Shown here: piece after piece, positions 17,969-27,824 of the stretch
How positions within the stretch are numbered: the first letter of the stretch is position 1
Layout: each line of letters starts with the position of its first letter
Assembly (NCBI GenBank): GCA_027578815.1
Contig: JANBTH010000062.1
Span: 1 to 43,478, forward strand
Source: Coemansia sp. RSA 1804
Lineage: Eukaryota > Kickxellomycota > Kickxellomycetes > Kickxellales > Kickxellaceae
Reading direction: 5' to 3'
DNA length: 43,478 bases
Program-made: the position numbers and the translations under genes
Notes under the pieces: generated by a model
What the model saw: only the letters and a program-made list of their open reading frames with translations
Database searches by the model: none
What the model was told of the DNA's origin: nothing

Positions 17969-19060
17969 CTAATCTGCTGGTTCAATGATGCTGACCACTT
18001 TTTCAAAAGTAATATTTCCAAGTCGATCCGTCACTTCCTTGTACAAGCCCTGGCTCACAAGCCTTGCCATCTTCCGCTCACTGAATTCGTCGCTTCCAGT
18101 GCTGCTGCTGTCAGTATCTGATGCACCACTATCATCCTCCTCCAATTCTGAAGAGTTTGAGTTAGCAAAGAAGTCCCCTGTAGTTGCAAACGGCTGGTGG
18201 TTTGGGTTGCGATCAGTATGACCACTCTCATCCTCGCTATCTGAGCCATCACTTCCCTCGTCGCTGCTGCTCGAGGACACGTAAACAGTGTTCGTATTCC
18301 CGCCAAGCTTCTCTTGCTCCCGAAGCATTGCCTCGCGATCCATCATTGCCATCCACTGGTTCTGCACCTCGATCACCTGGGCATTGTCCTCGCAAGCCGC
18401 GTACTTTTTCAGCAGCGGAGCATTGATCTCTCTGAACGCGTGGCCCCACTTGAACTTGCTCATCAGGTGGTCGCCTATTTCGTTCCAGCCCACAACAAAG
18501 AACGCAGCAGCCAGCGCTTCCACGCAGTTCAGACGCCAGGGCTTTCCGTAGTTAACGGGATTCGCGGCAACCAGGTATGGAAGCAGGCGGTTATGGCGCG
18601 CCTTGATGCGGCCAAACGGGACCTCGTCGAGCCGGGCCCATGAGCAGTCGATCATAGCAGCGCCATGCTGCTCCATAATCGGAAGATCGGCGCGCGACAC
18701 CACCTGCTTCCCCTCAGGACTCATCACAACGCCCTTGAACACGTATCCCAGACGGAATTCCTTCACAAGCCCCATGCGCGCAAGCTTTCTGCCCGAGCAG
18801 CGCTTGGGATCGCAGTGGTCAAAGTCCCACATTCCCAGCGAAACCGTAACCACTGCGTTGCTGTTGTTGTTGGATTCTCCGCCTGCCTCGTCTCCAGAGG
18901 AATCCGCTCCCTCGGTGTGGCCGTCAATGTCTCCGGCTGATGTTGCTGCTGCCACACGCATCCCCAGACGTCCGCCTAGTGCTGGCTGGTCGTAGCGATG
19001 TTTTGCGCGGTGGTGCGGTGCCTTTCCACGGCCAGCTCCGCCCTTTCGTCCGCTTTTCAT
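17969..19060 (-). CDS. TSR3: 18S rRNA aminocarboxypropyltransferase Tsr3
   Basis: 363 residues from ATG 19060. Tsr3 transfers the 3-amino-3-carboxypropyl group of SAM to the hypermodified pseudouridine of 18S rRNA (m1acp3-psi) during late cytoplasmic 40S maturation. The N-terminus is basic (1-35). The conserved fold spans about 75-235: MWDFDHCDPKRCSG (77-90), DCSWARLDEVPFGR (138-151), RHNRLLPYLVAANPVNYGKPW (155-175) and NCVEALAAAFFVVG (178-191) carry the SAM-binding SPOUT-like core. The C-terminus holds a long Ser/Asp/Glu-rich disordered tail (261-318), ending with a conserved-looking segment FSERKMARLVSQGLYKEV. It is divergent from the DCAF7-like gene. Confidence 0.95.
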   Translation of the reverse strand: MKSGRKGGAGRGKAPHHRAKHRYDQPALGGRLGMRVAAATSAGDIDGHTEGADSSGDEAGGESNNNSNAVVTVSLGMWDFDHCDPKRCSGRKLARMGLVKEFRLGYVFKGVVMSPEGKQVVSRADLPIMEQHGAAMIDCSWARLDEVPFGRIKARHNRLLPYLVAANPVNYGKPWRLNCVEALAAAFFVVGWNEIGDHLMSKFKWGHAFREINAPLLKKYAACEDNAQVIEVQNQWMAMMDREAMLREQEKLGGNTNTVYVSSSSSDEGSDGSDSEDESGHTDRNPNHQPFATTGDFFANSNSSELEEDDSGASDTDSSSTGSDEFSERKMARLVSQGLYKEVTDRLGNITFEKVVSIIEPAD

Positions 19061-19537
19061 TCGTTAGTAGAGGTGGCCTTGAGTGCTGAGTGAAATAAAG
19101 GAGACTGACATTAATGGATTTTCTCAAAGCCGAAAAAAAGATAGAACTGAAATAACGGAAAAACAGAAGTAAAAAAAGAAAAAAGCGCCAATGCATTTTT
19201 ATTATAGATCCAAGCACGCCGCTAATCTGTAATCCAGCATCCAACTGCATGGTAATCATGAGCTGATAATAGCTTCGTTATATGCGATATGGCTCTACTG
19301 GATTCTCTCTTTTGAACCCACTGCCTGTTATTGTATTCTTTTTTCTCTTACTCTTCTCGCACTTTCCATAGCGTTTAGTCTCTTTATTATTACTATTGTT
19401 GCTTTTGTTTTTATTAGTTCTGAACACATTTTCATTGACAGGCCTCATCCAGCCAGCCTCGACATTTTATCGCACATTGAATTAACAATATCAACAACAA
19501 TATAAAAGAGCATCATTACCCATCAAAACGGACAATA
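19061..19537. promoter_or_regulatory. Divergent promoter between TSR3 (-) and the DCAF7-like gene (+)
   Basis: 477 bases. A TATAAAA lies at 19501-19507, about 30 bases before the DCAF7-like ATG, so transcription starting from it would leave almost no leader; it may instead be part of an AT-rich leader. CT-rich runs occur on the plus strand near 19330-19370. Confidence 0.45.
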
Positions 19538-20956
19538 ATGAGCAGCGGCAGCCCCTACTATTCAGTCACTGGGATGACGCCAGATGCATTGTCGCCACGC
19601 AAGGAGATTTGCAACTACTTTTCAGCGTACCCGGTATACTCGCTTGCGTGGTCACGGAGAGACGACCAGAATGGAATGTTCCGCATGGCGCTGAGCAGTT
19701 TCCTGGAAGAGCCTCAGAACAGGGTGCAGGTTATCCAGCTGTCGCCACAGCATGATCCAGCACACACACCGGAGCGGCCAGACTTTGGGCTAGTGGCAGA
19801 GACGACAACAGACTACCCCTTGACCAAGCTTCTGTGGCAGCCGATGGCAGGCGGGTTTGCCCAGCCGGACCTTCTTGCGGGGGCCGGGGATTCGCTGCGT
19901 ATCTGGGAATGCGAGCAGACCGGCGAAATGGGCGATATGGGGTTGCACAAGTCGAATCTGCGACAGCGCGCAAAGATGGCCACCAGAGCAGACTACTCGG
20001 CACCGGTAACATCTTTTGACTGGAACCAGATAGACCCGCGGCTGATCATCACATCGAGCATCGATACAACGTGCACGGTTTGGGATATTGAGACACAGCA
20101 GGCGAAGACGCAGCTTATTGCGCATGATCGCGAGGTCTTTGACGTGTCGTTTGTGTCGAACAGTCAGGACGTGTTTGTGTCGGCTGGCGCGGACGGGTCT
20201 ATTCGCATGTTTGATCTCCGGGCGCTTGAGCACTCGACTATTTTATACGAAGCCCCTGCGGCCGTTGCGCCTTCATCGTCGGATCCCAATATTGGCGACC
20301 TGTCATACTATCCCGAGAACTCGGGCATCCCATCAGCACGTCTGGCATCGTTTACTCCACCGCTCCTGCGTCTCAGCTGCAACGCCATTGATCCTAGCTA
20401 CATTGCGACTTTTGCGCTCGACTCTCACACTGTAAACATCATCGACATAAGAAACCCGGGATCGGCGGTCGTAAATCTCGTTGGCCACCAGGGCCCGATC
20501 CACGCAGTGTCGTGGAGCCCAACGTCGCCCAGCCAGCTCTGCTCGGCTGGCGCAGACTCACGCGTGCTTGTTTGGGACATCCACCAGGCGCTTGCCACGC
20601 GACAGCACCAGCAGCGGCAGGCGATGGCGGCAGCCGCTCAGGCGAAGCAGCTTAGCCGTCTGGCTACCGCGGCTGTTGACAAGAGCAGCGGCGGGACAGC
20701 AGTTACCACCGGGTTTGGCGACGATGTTCATTCGCCAAAGTCTGCGACATCGACTTCGGGCATCCAGACGTCTAATGCCATCCAGGCCGTTGCACAGGCA
20801 GCGGCGGCCCAGGCGTTGACCCTTAACCCAACTAACGTTGCCCCCTCATTGACTTATGCCGCGCGACTTCCCGTCAACTCGCTGGCCTGGCACAACAACT
20901 CGCCCGAGTGGATATCCATTGGGTTTGGAAACACCGTCCAGACACTGCGTTTGTAA
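19538..20956 (+). CDS. DCAF7: WD40-repeat protein of the DCAF7/WDR68 (AN11/TTG1) family
   Basis: 472 residues. The N-terminus KEICNYFSAYPVYSLAWSRR is diagnostic of the family, as is the repeat with PVTSFDWNQIDPRLIITSSIDTTCTVWDIE. Further blades follow: VFDVSFVSNSQDVFVSAGADGSIRMFDLR, DPSYIATFALDSHTVNIIDIR, and HQGPIHAVSWSPTSPSQLCSAGADSRVLVWDI, then VNSLAWHNNSPEWISIGFGNTVQTLRL at the end. Relative to about 340 residues in the human protein, an Ala/Gln/Ser-rich insertion of about 95 residues (348-441) separates the last two blades. Family role: scaffold for DYRK/HIPK kinases and transcription regulators; substrate receptor link to CUL4-DDB1. It is intronless. The function here is by homology. 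Confidence 0.94.
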   Translation: MSSGSPYYSVTGMTPDALSPRKEICNYFSAYPVYSLAWSRRDDQNGMFRMALSSFLEEPQNRVQVIQLSPQHDPAHTPERPDFGLVAETTTDYPLTKLLWQPMAGGFAQPDLLAGAGDSLRIWECEQTGEMGDMGLHKSNLRQRAKMATRADYSAPVTSFDWNQIDPRLIITSSIDTTCTVWDIETQQAKTQLIAHDREVFDVSFVSNSQDVFVSAGADGSIRMFDLRALEHSTILYEAPAAVAPSSSDPNIGDLSYYPENSGIPSARLASFTPPLLRLSCNAIDPSYIATFALDSHTVNIIDIRNPGSAVVNLVGHQGPIHAVSWSPTSPSQLCSAGADSRVLVWDIHQALATRQHQQRQAMAAAAQAKQLSRLATAAVDKSSGGTAVTTGFGDDVHSPKSATSTSGIQTSNAIQAVAQAAAAQALTLNPTNVAPSLTYAARLPVNSLAWHNNSPEWISIGFGNTVQTLRL

Positions 20957-21253
20957 AACTACTAAAGTAATAATAATAATGACTATAATCGTGATATGAA
21001 GTGAGTGACCAATCTGAGACTCAAATCAAGCAGTAATTTAATCCTCCAAGCCTACACAAGGAAAACGCTGTTGTAAAGAATACCACAAAACAACTTTGCC
21101 ACCAGATTCTCCAGAATATCTCATTTTTATTTCTCCTTCATTACGTGTGTATTATTTACTTACTTTTTTAAACAAGGCATATTTTGTCATGCTTTTTTCC
21201 TAGCATTATTTCCATCGCTCTCACATCAACTTACCAAATTGCTGAATTCTATA
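20957..21253 (+). promoter_or_regulatory. Intergenic region before the CENP-B-like gene
   Basis: 297 AT-rich bases, with CT-rich segments near 21130 and 21190-21222 on the plus strand. No gene is seen. Confidence 0.4.
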
Positions 21254-22174
21254 ATGAATACCCTTACCAATGCTGAACGTCGACGTATTATTGAATACAA
21301 ACAAGAGAACGAAGGCCTGAAGCAATCGCAGCTTGCTGACTGGGCAACTACAGCGTTTGGCAAGAGAGTAACACAATCAACTATCAGTAAGACATTGAAG
21401 CGTCGTCGTGAACTACTCGCTGCCCAACGCACGTCGAATGATGATTCCCTGCAGCGTCGACGCAAGGTGAAGTTTCCGTTACTGGAACAGAGGCTTGGTC
21501 AGTGGTTTGACATTTATCAGCACAATAAGGGGATGACGAGCGATGCCATATGTGCCATGGCCAAGCGCATTGGTAAGGTTTATTACGGCGATGATTTCAA
21601 TTTGTCGCTTTCGAATGGGTGGTTAAATAAATTCAAGGCACGTCATGGAATCGTCCATATTTCAAGAAACGGAGAGCACAGGATGACCAACAATGTTCAC
21701 GCCATTCCAGTTAACATGTCTGGAGATGAAGAAGGAGTGGATCAATTCCTGCACAAATTTGATATGCTGTCTAACGATCGTGCCATGATTCTCCTTGAAT
21801 CGTTCCGATGTATTGAAGATGATGTCATCGATGAGATGGAAACCGAGGAGCTGTTATTTCCACCAGGGATGAGCAGTGAATCGGAGCAGGATGAGGAAGC
21901 CGGTGAGCGTGTAATTGACGCTGCTGAAGATGTAGTGGAAGCTGCTGAGGTTGCAAAGGAAGCTGAAGAACCACCTGAGTCTGAAGAGCCTGCGCCCTGC
22001 ACCCAAGCGCAAGTGCGGCAGGCGCTTGAAGTGCTAACAGACTATGCATTCCAGTCAGGTGTGAATCCGCGGAAAATGATCAGTCATGTAACTGAATATC
22101 GTGAGCTTTTCCACCGATCAGTACTAACACTTGAAATCCAAGCATTGTCAGCACGACGACGCGAAGAAGATTAA
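21254..22174 (+). CDS. CENP-B/pogo-type DNA-binding protein, transposase-derived, lacking the DDE domain
   Basis: 306 residues from ATG 21254 (MNTLTNAERRRIIEYK). Residues 1-55 form a CENP-B N-terminal/psq-type HTH (LKQSQLADWATTAFGKRVTQ, then STISKTLKRR). Residues 70-135 form the Tc5/CENP-B second HTH (FPLLEQRLGQWFDIY; then LSNGWLNKFKARHGI). The expected DDE catalytic region is absent; instead comes a Glu/Asp-rich stretch (158-248) and a helical C-terminus (249-306) resembling the tail of pogo/Tigger transposases (ALEVLTDYAFQSG). The order HTH-HTH-acidic-helical tail echoes CENP-B without its central domain. No flanking inverted repeats were seen and the frame is intact, so a domesticated gene is likelier than a live element. 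Codon use is more AT-rich than in its neighbours. Confidence 0.8.
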   Translation: MNTLTNAERRRIIEYKQENEGLKQSQLADWATTAFGKRVTQSTISKTLKRRRELLAAQRTSNDDSLQRRRKVKFPLLEQRLGQWFDIYQHNKGMTSDAICAMAKRIGKVYYGDDFNLSLSNGWLNKFKARHGIVHISRNGEHRMTNNVHAIPVNMSGDEEGVDQFLHKFDMLSNDRAMILLESFRCIEDDVIDEMETEELLFPPGMSSESEQDEEAGERVIDAAEDVVEAAEVAKEAEEPPESEEPAPCTQAQVRQALEVLTDYAFQSGVNPRKMISHVTEYRELFHRSVLTLEIQALSARRREED

Positions 22175-22535
22175 CACAATAGTTCAAATAGTTGTAGCAT
22201 TTCACTTGGGGAATTTATAATTTTTATGTTTATCATTGATACGCTATAAAACTACCATGGCTTTAGCGTGTTCACAAAATGAGACCGGAAATCTGTGGTA
22301 ACAAAGGCGTGTTTGATTGCAACAATAAAAAATAGTTGCTGCGGATTCTATGATTAGAAGTGTGACGAAAAGACCATGATGTTTGTGCAACATATTTTTC
22401 TTCCCTTCTTTTTATCTTTACTATTACAAATCTTTGGCTTCCGACCAAGTATATTTTTTGTTCTGAATCCCTCAATTCTTCCCTTCATGTGTCTTTATAG
22501 CATTCCAGGCCCGTTGCGTTGAACAAATTTCACTA
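22175..22535 (+). promoter_or_regulatory. Intergenic region before RAD26
   Basis: 361 AT-rich bases with TTTTTCTTCCCTTCTTTTTATC near 22396-22417 (CT-rich leader type). No gene is seen. Confidence 0.4.
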
Positions 22536-25500
22536 ATGCCAAACGACAGGAGCAACTCGGCCAGCGGCAGCGGTGGGGCAGCCGGCGAGCTCTTTGGACT
22601 TTCTGAGCTCGGTGTGCGTGTCATGGACCAGTCCACACTCGAGCGAACTGTGCACGCAAGGGCGAATCGGGAAATAGCAGAGAAGGAGCTGGAGGCCGAG
22701 CAGAAAAGACTTGTGCGCGTCGAGGCAGCCTTACTTCGGAAGCGTGAACAGATTGAAAAGTCAAACGAGACAGCTGCAAAGGTCTCTTCAAAGACTGTTC
22801 GGTACCAGAACGCACTTGATCGCATTGAGCGGTTGGAGGCAGAGGTTGAAGAGCTGGAGGACGAAAGAAGGAGGACTATGGACCACATCGTCCAGCTGGA
22901 GTTGCAGGCCAGTGTTGATGAAGTGCAGCCTACACATGAGTCTATAGAACCAACAGATAGAACGCCAGAGGTTGCTATTAAGAGTGAACATGACACAGAA
23001 GCCAGTGGAAATCAGGATGCTGCCGCTCCCAGCGCCCTAGCAACAATGATACTGCCAAAAAGGAAGGCGGCCAAGGCTGCCGAAGACAGGAAATATGGTT
23101 TTGACCAGAATGAAGAGAGTAGTGATGAGAGCACATACCAGCCTGAGAGCTCGTTTAGAAAGAAGCGTAGAAATACGAGAACAACATCGAGGACAAGTAA
23201 ACACTTTGACGAAGAGCCTGACGACCGTGATTTTACAGTCAATGAGGACGCAAGCACAGAGGATGAAGATGATGCCGCAGTGGATTCTGCTGAATTGGCA
23301 AGCGACGACTCTGATGCGCTGCAGCCACAACAGGACCAGCGAAGCGCCGTGGCTGACGATGATGGAAACGAGCTGGCCTACCAAGAACGTGTTTTCAACT
23401 GGTGTACTTCCCGGTTTCTTGCACGGCAGGGAGAGCTTGATGAGGAGCACGGCCAGCGGTTTCTTGTCAAACATGAATTGTCTTTGGATTTTGTTGCGGT
23501 TGGCGAGCAGCAGGTGTCGCGTGCACGGCTAGCCGAGGAGCCTTATCTACCGGATCCGGGAACAGTCGACCATGTAGTAAAATCATACGATAGAGGCAAA
23601 CCGTCGTTGCGTGTGCCGCGCCAGATATGGGAAAGGTTACTAGAGTACCAGAAAGCGTGCATGAACTGGCTCTTTGCGCTCCACCAGCAGAAAGCTGGCG
23701 GAATTCTTGGCGACGAGATGGGTCTGGGGAAGACAGTCCAGATGGCAGCATTCCTTGCATCCATGTACCATTCGCGGTTGCTTGACAAGCCCAGCATTGT
23801 TGTGTGTCCAGCGACGCTTCTGCGTCAGTGGGTGAGCGAATTCCACGCCTGGTGGCCAGCACTGCGTGTGGTTATTCTTCATAGCACTGGGTATGGGATG
23901 CGAGTGAGCTCTGGCGAGGATTCAACTGAGACCGGCCCAATACATGACCTGACCACGAACCTGTCAGAGGGCCAAGAGACAGAAATGTGGCAGAGTCTAA
24001 TGTCAGATGGAGCTGGCGTTGGAGCAGATGCCAATGCCGTGGAATACGACAGTGCTGATGATTATGAGTACGATGCGTACGGCTTGCGTGTTAGGCGCAA
24101 ACGCCGGCCGCGTGGCTATGTTGATTGGAAGAAGAGACAGCAGAAGAAGCAAAAGAGGAGTCGGGACAAAAAAACCAGCAGGACTTCACGCCAGAATCTT
24201 TTACGCGCAGAAAGCCTTGTTGACCTTGTTTATCGGCGCGGCCATGTTGTGGTTGTCACGTACTCGGGGCTCCAGATATACCAGGACGTGCTTCTCCGGC
24301 GCAAGTGGGGATACGCTGTGCTTGATGAGGGCCACACCATCCGCAACCCCGACGCCGATGTAACCATCACGTGCAAGCGTTTAGACACGCGTCATCGCAT
24401 TCTTGTTACGGGCACGCCGATCCAGAACAACCTGACTGAGCTGTGGTCTTTGTTTGACTTTATATTCCCTGGACGATTAGGGACCCTACCTGTGTTTAAC
24501 AACCAGTTTGCCATTCCCATTACGGTCGGTGGGTACGCAAGCGCAAACAGTCTCCAGGTGCGCGCGGCCTACCGTTGCGCGTGTATCTTACGCGATCTGA
24601 TTGATCCTTATCTGTTGCGTCGTCTGAAGGCTGATGTTGCAAAGGATCTGCCTCAGAAATCAGAGCAGGTTCTGTTTTGTCGTCTGACTCCGATGCAGAG
24701 AAGGGCATACAAGGCTTTCTTACAGAGCGTTGACATGGAGCGGATATTGCAGGGAAAGCTGCAGATGCTGTTTGGCGTTGACGTTGCACGCAAGATCTGT
24801 GACCATCCCGATCTTCTTCTTCTGTCGACATTGCCTAGCGCCGCTGGCACTCACCGCGAGTCTAGCACAATCAAGGATGTGCTAGCACAAGCGAGCGGCG
24901 AAAGGGATGTCAGTAATCTTGGCTATAACAGCGACGATAATGCTGAAGAATATGTTGGTCCTATTGGCGCCGATTCCATTGACAGCGAGGATGAGGTTTC
25001 TGGTGTTGGACGAAACCCCAAAGATCTAGATTCTCTTCCTCCCGACTATGGCAGCTACGAGAAAAGTGGGAAGCTGACTATTGTGCGAGAACTACTGAAG
25101 ATGTGGAAGCCACAAGGACACAAGGTGCTTATATTCTCGCAGACGCGTCAGATGCTGGATATAATTGAGTCGATGGTAGTTGAAATGGCTGATATTAACT
25201 ATCGACGGATGGACGGGTCAACTCCTGTTCAGCGGCGTGCTGTTATTATTGACGAGTACAATAAGAACCCCGATATCTACGTGTTTCTGCTCACGACAAA
25301 GGTCGGTGGCCTTGGAATCAACCTTACAGGTGCAGATCGTGTAATCTTATACTCGCCGGACTGGAACCCAAGCAGCGACATGCAAGCACGGGAGCGAGCA
25401 TGGCGTCTGGGTCAGAAGAGGGACGTGGCTATATACCGGCTGATGACTGCTGGTACGATTGAGGAGAAGATATACAACAGGCAAATATACAAGCAGTTCT

Positions 25501-27434
25501 TGACAAACAAGATCCTCGCTGACCCAAAGCAGAAGCGCTTTTTCCACTCCCAGAGTCTGCGTGATTTGTTTTCATTAAGCGGTCTTGGCGACGAGGAGGA
25601 CATTTTCCCTGGTTTGGGTAGAGCAGCCATCGAATCCAATGCTGTGAGGAACAAGTTTGGACTTGACAATCGTGCTGGCGAACATGCTGACTCTACACAA
25701 GCAAAGAGCTCACAGTTTCCGGAACCCAAAAACTCGCATCATTTAACTGATACTGGTCGGATCTTTGCCGATGCGCAGCTGTTTCCCGAATCAGTCGACC
25801 GCGGAAACGAGCATAGCGCCAAAGACACTACCAGTAGGAGCGACAATGGTAAAGAGACAGACCGTCGGGATGAGCGCGGCAATCAAATAGATTCCATAGG
25901 TGGCGTGGTTCGTCTTGAGGAATATAGACCCGCGGACAATAGCGATAACGATGGGTATAGCGATTCTGGCGAAACCAGTACCGACTCTCGCAAAGGACGA
26001 CAATCTTCTCGCCAGAGAAAAGATAGACAAGGACATGGCCTTGAAAATGACAAAGATGCTGGCGATGTGCCGGTAGAGCAGAATGGCGAGGATGGCGAGG
26101 ATCGAGTGCTACAAAGTCTGTTTAAAATGTCTGGCGTTCACAGTGCATTCCAGCATGACGCTATTGTCAATAGTAAGGATGGTGAAACGCAGGCTATTGA
26201 CCGAGAGGTAGATCGCATAGCCCAGGATGCGCGGAACGCCTTGAAGCAGTCGCAGAGAGCGCGTCGCCTGCTTGATGTCAACGTTCCTACGTGGACAGGG
26301 ACAGCCGGGAATGCTGGCATGCCACAAACGAGTGGGCCTTCTCAATCTGTTCCACCACCGCCAAGCGCTTTACTGAGCAGCGAGATCCCAATGGAAGTGC
26401 GCTCCCTTGGCATGCGTGCGGTCGGAACGCCTCGCAACCGGCAATCGAATTTGCCTCAACCCAGTAGAATTGGGGCCGAACTTAGTGGCACAACGACAGT
26501 ATACCATCCGTCAATTGCAGCTCGACGTCCAGTCGCGTCCGAAATTGCACGACCCAGCTCAAGCGTTGTTCCATCTCTTAGTATGAATAACAGGAGCCAA
26601 GGCAGTACACGGCCCGATAGTGCGCTGTTTGGAAGCCATGCAATGTCTGGGATGTATAGCACAGACGATACCAGTGCCAAAGCTGGCGGTAGCGCATTGG
26701 TAGGAGTGTGCACTGGGTCATCCGGCCACCAAGGGTCCATGTCGTTGCAATCGTCTAATGGAAATGGCGGAGGAGAAAGAGTTCCTCTTTCTTCGTCAAA
26801 CATCTTGGCTGGTTTAAGGGACAGGGCTGGTGGGGCTGACGAAGTGGCCAGAACTAGTGACGGAGGCAGATATGCGGCGGACGTTAGCACTAGAATTGTC
26901 AGCACTAGCGAGCATCGGCAGCAAAGGAGCCAAGGAGGTGCCTCTCCCTACCGGACACAGCAGCTGCCAGGTGCCAATATTCGCTCCGGCAGGTCCAGCG
27001 CGTCCGGCAGATCACATGGCGCCGTCTTGACGCGGCCACAAGGAAAGTTAGCACCACATGACGCGTCTGGCACTCGAGATAGGGGCAAAAGGGGTAGTAT
27101 CAATGGCGGTCGAGGGTCATTTGGGCGCCAGCGCAGCGAGAATCCGGGCTCGGCGCAAGCACAAAACGACAGCAGTGTTTTGAGCAGCAACGATATGGCT
27201 GTGATGCACTGTATCCGGCAGACTCTTGTTGACAATGGCGGCGAACTGGGAAGCAAGGCTTTGCTCGATAAGGTCCAGGCGGATTTTGCAAGTGTTGAGC
27301 AGCTCCGGGTAAGACATCTTGCGCAGCTGGTGGCTGATCTTGAGACCCGGCAGCCCAAGAGCGAGATGAGCCGTGCAGGCATTGGGCGCATTGTACAAAA
27401 GGTGTGGAAGTTACGGGAAAGATTGGAGAGCTGA
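22536..27434 (+). CDS. RAD26: Transcription-coupled repair ATPase Rad26/CSB (ERCC6), SWI2/SNF2 family
   Basis: 1632 residues, intronless. A coiled coil (30-135) and acidic/basic linker precede the ATPase. Walker A GDEMGLGKT lies at 392-400 (Lys399), DEGH at 597-600, LVTGTPIQNNLTELWSLFDFI soon after, and the C-terminal helicase lobe ends with QARERAWRLGQKRDV (from 950). A Lys/Arg-rich insertion sits between motifs I and II (about 520-560), as in yeast and human orthologues. LFSLSGLGDEEDIFPGLG after the ATPase is typical of the family. A long disordered Ser/Gly-rich tail (about 1060-1540) ends in a winged-helix-like region (1553-1632, DMAVMHCIRQTLVDNGG onward), comparable to the CSB C-terminal module. 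Family role: binds stalled RNA polymerase II and starts transcription-coupled nucleotide excision repair. Confidence 0.95.
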   Translation: MPNDRSNSASGSGGAAGELFGLSELGVRVMDQSTLERTVHARANREIAEKELEAEQKRLVRVEAALLRKREQIEKSNETAAKVSSKTVRYQNALDRIERLEAEVEELEDERRRTMDHIVQLELQASVDEVQPTHESIEPTDRTPEVAIKSEHDTEASGNQDAAAPSALATMILPKRKAAKAAEDRKYGFDQNEESSDESTYQPESSFRKKRRNTRTTSRTSKHFDEEPDDRDFTVNEDASTEDEDDAAVDSAELASDDSDALQPQQDQRSAVADDDGNELAYQERVFNWCTSRFLARQGELDEEHGQRFLVKHELSLDFVAVGEQQVSRARLAEEPYLPDPGTVDHVVKSYDRGKPSLRVPRQIWERLLEYQKACMNWLFALHQQKAGGILGDEMGLGKTVQMAAFLASMYHSRLLDKPSIVVCPATLLRQWVSEFHAWWPALRVVILHSTGYGMRVSSGEDSTETGPIHDLTTNLSEGQETEMWQSLMSDGAGVGADANAVEYDSADDYEYDAYGLRVRRKRRPRGYVDWKKRQQKKQKRSRDKKTSRTSRQNLLRAESLVDLVYRRGHVVVVTYSGLQIYQDVLLRRKWGYAVLDEGHTIRNPDADVTITCKRLDTRHRILVTGTPIQNNLTELWSLFDFIFPGRLGTLPVFNNQFAIPITVGGYASANSLQVRAAYRCACILRDLIDPYLLRRLKADVAKDLPQKSEQVLFCRLTPMQRRAYKAFLQSVDMERILQGKLQMLFGVDVARKICDHPDLLLLSTLPSAAGTHRESSTIKDVLAQASGERDVSNLGYNSDDNAEEYVGPIGADSIDSEDEVSGVGRNPKDLDSLPPDYGSYEKSGKLTIVRELLKMWKPQGHKVLIFSQTRQMLDIIESMVVEMADINYRRMDGSTPVQRRAVIIDEYNKNPDIYVFLLTTKVGGLGINLTGADRVILYSPDWNPSSDMQARERAWRLGQKRDVAIYRLMTAGTIEEKIYNRQIYKQFLTNKILADPKQKRFFHSQSLRDLFSLSGLGDEEDIFPGLGRAAIESNAVRNKFGLDNRAGEHADSTQAKSSQFPEPKNSHHLTDTGRIFADAQLFPESVDRGNEHSAKDTTSRSDNGKETDRRDERGNQIDSIGGVVRLEEYRPADNSDNDGYSDSGETSTDSRKGRQSSRQRKDRQGHGLENDKDAGDVPVEQNGEDGEDRVLQSLFKMSGVHSAFQHDAIVNSKDGETQAIDREVDRIAQDARNALKQSQRARRLLDVNVPTWTGTAGNAGMPQTSGPSQSVPPPPSALLSSEIPMEVRSLGMRAVGTPRNRQSNLPQPSRIGAELSGTTTVYHPSIAARRPVASEIARPSSSVVPSLSMNNRSQGSTRPDSALFGSHAMSGMYSTDDTSAKAGGSALVGVCTGSSGHQGSMSLQSSNGNGGGERVPLSSSNILAGLRDRAGGADEVARTSDGGRYAADVSTRIVSTSEHRQQRSQGGASPYRTQQLPGANIRSGRSSASGRSHGAVLTRPQGKLAPHDASGTRDRGKRGSINGGRGSFGRQRSENPGSAQAQNDSSVLSSNDMAVMHCIRQTLVDNGGELGSKALLDKVQADFASVEQLRVRHLAQLVADLETRQPKSEMSRAGIGRIVQKVWKLRERLES

Positions 27435-27824
27435 ATGCTTGCCAGATTAACTCTAGTGGAAGCCTTTTTTTACTTTATCTTAAAGGTGGTTGATTATCAT
27501 ACAACATAGCTTGAGTAATCCGTTGAAGGCCGGCGCCAGTTGCAATTAAAGCAGATGTAGCAAAGCACATGTTGGCGTTTTGGGCAAGATTGCACTGTAG
27601 TGCATTTTCACTGCGGCATTTGCTATATTAATTGTTGTCTTTTGTGTGGGGTACATGATAGCAAGGCAATTCGCATTCAGCACAGCCTCTTGCTGTTGTT
27701 ATTGTTGTTTTTTTTCATTTGATGCAGCTCGTCTTACGGTATGCGACACAGATCATAAAGACAAATGTTGGATTTATTTGTTAGCTCAGACCAGAAGATA
27801 TGCAATACTCCATGCGCTATTTGG
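27435..27824. other. Convergent 3' intergenic region, RAD26 / BUD31
   Basis: 390 bases between two convergent stop codons. Only short AT-rich segments and a TTGTTGTTATTGTTG run near 27691-27710 are seen. No gene. Confidence 0.45.
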
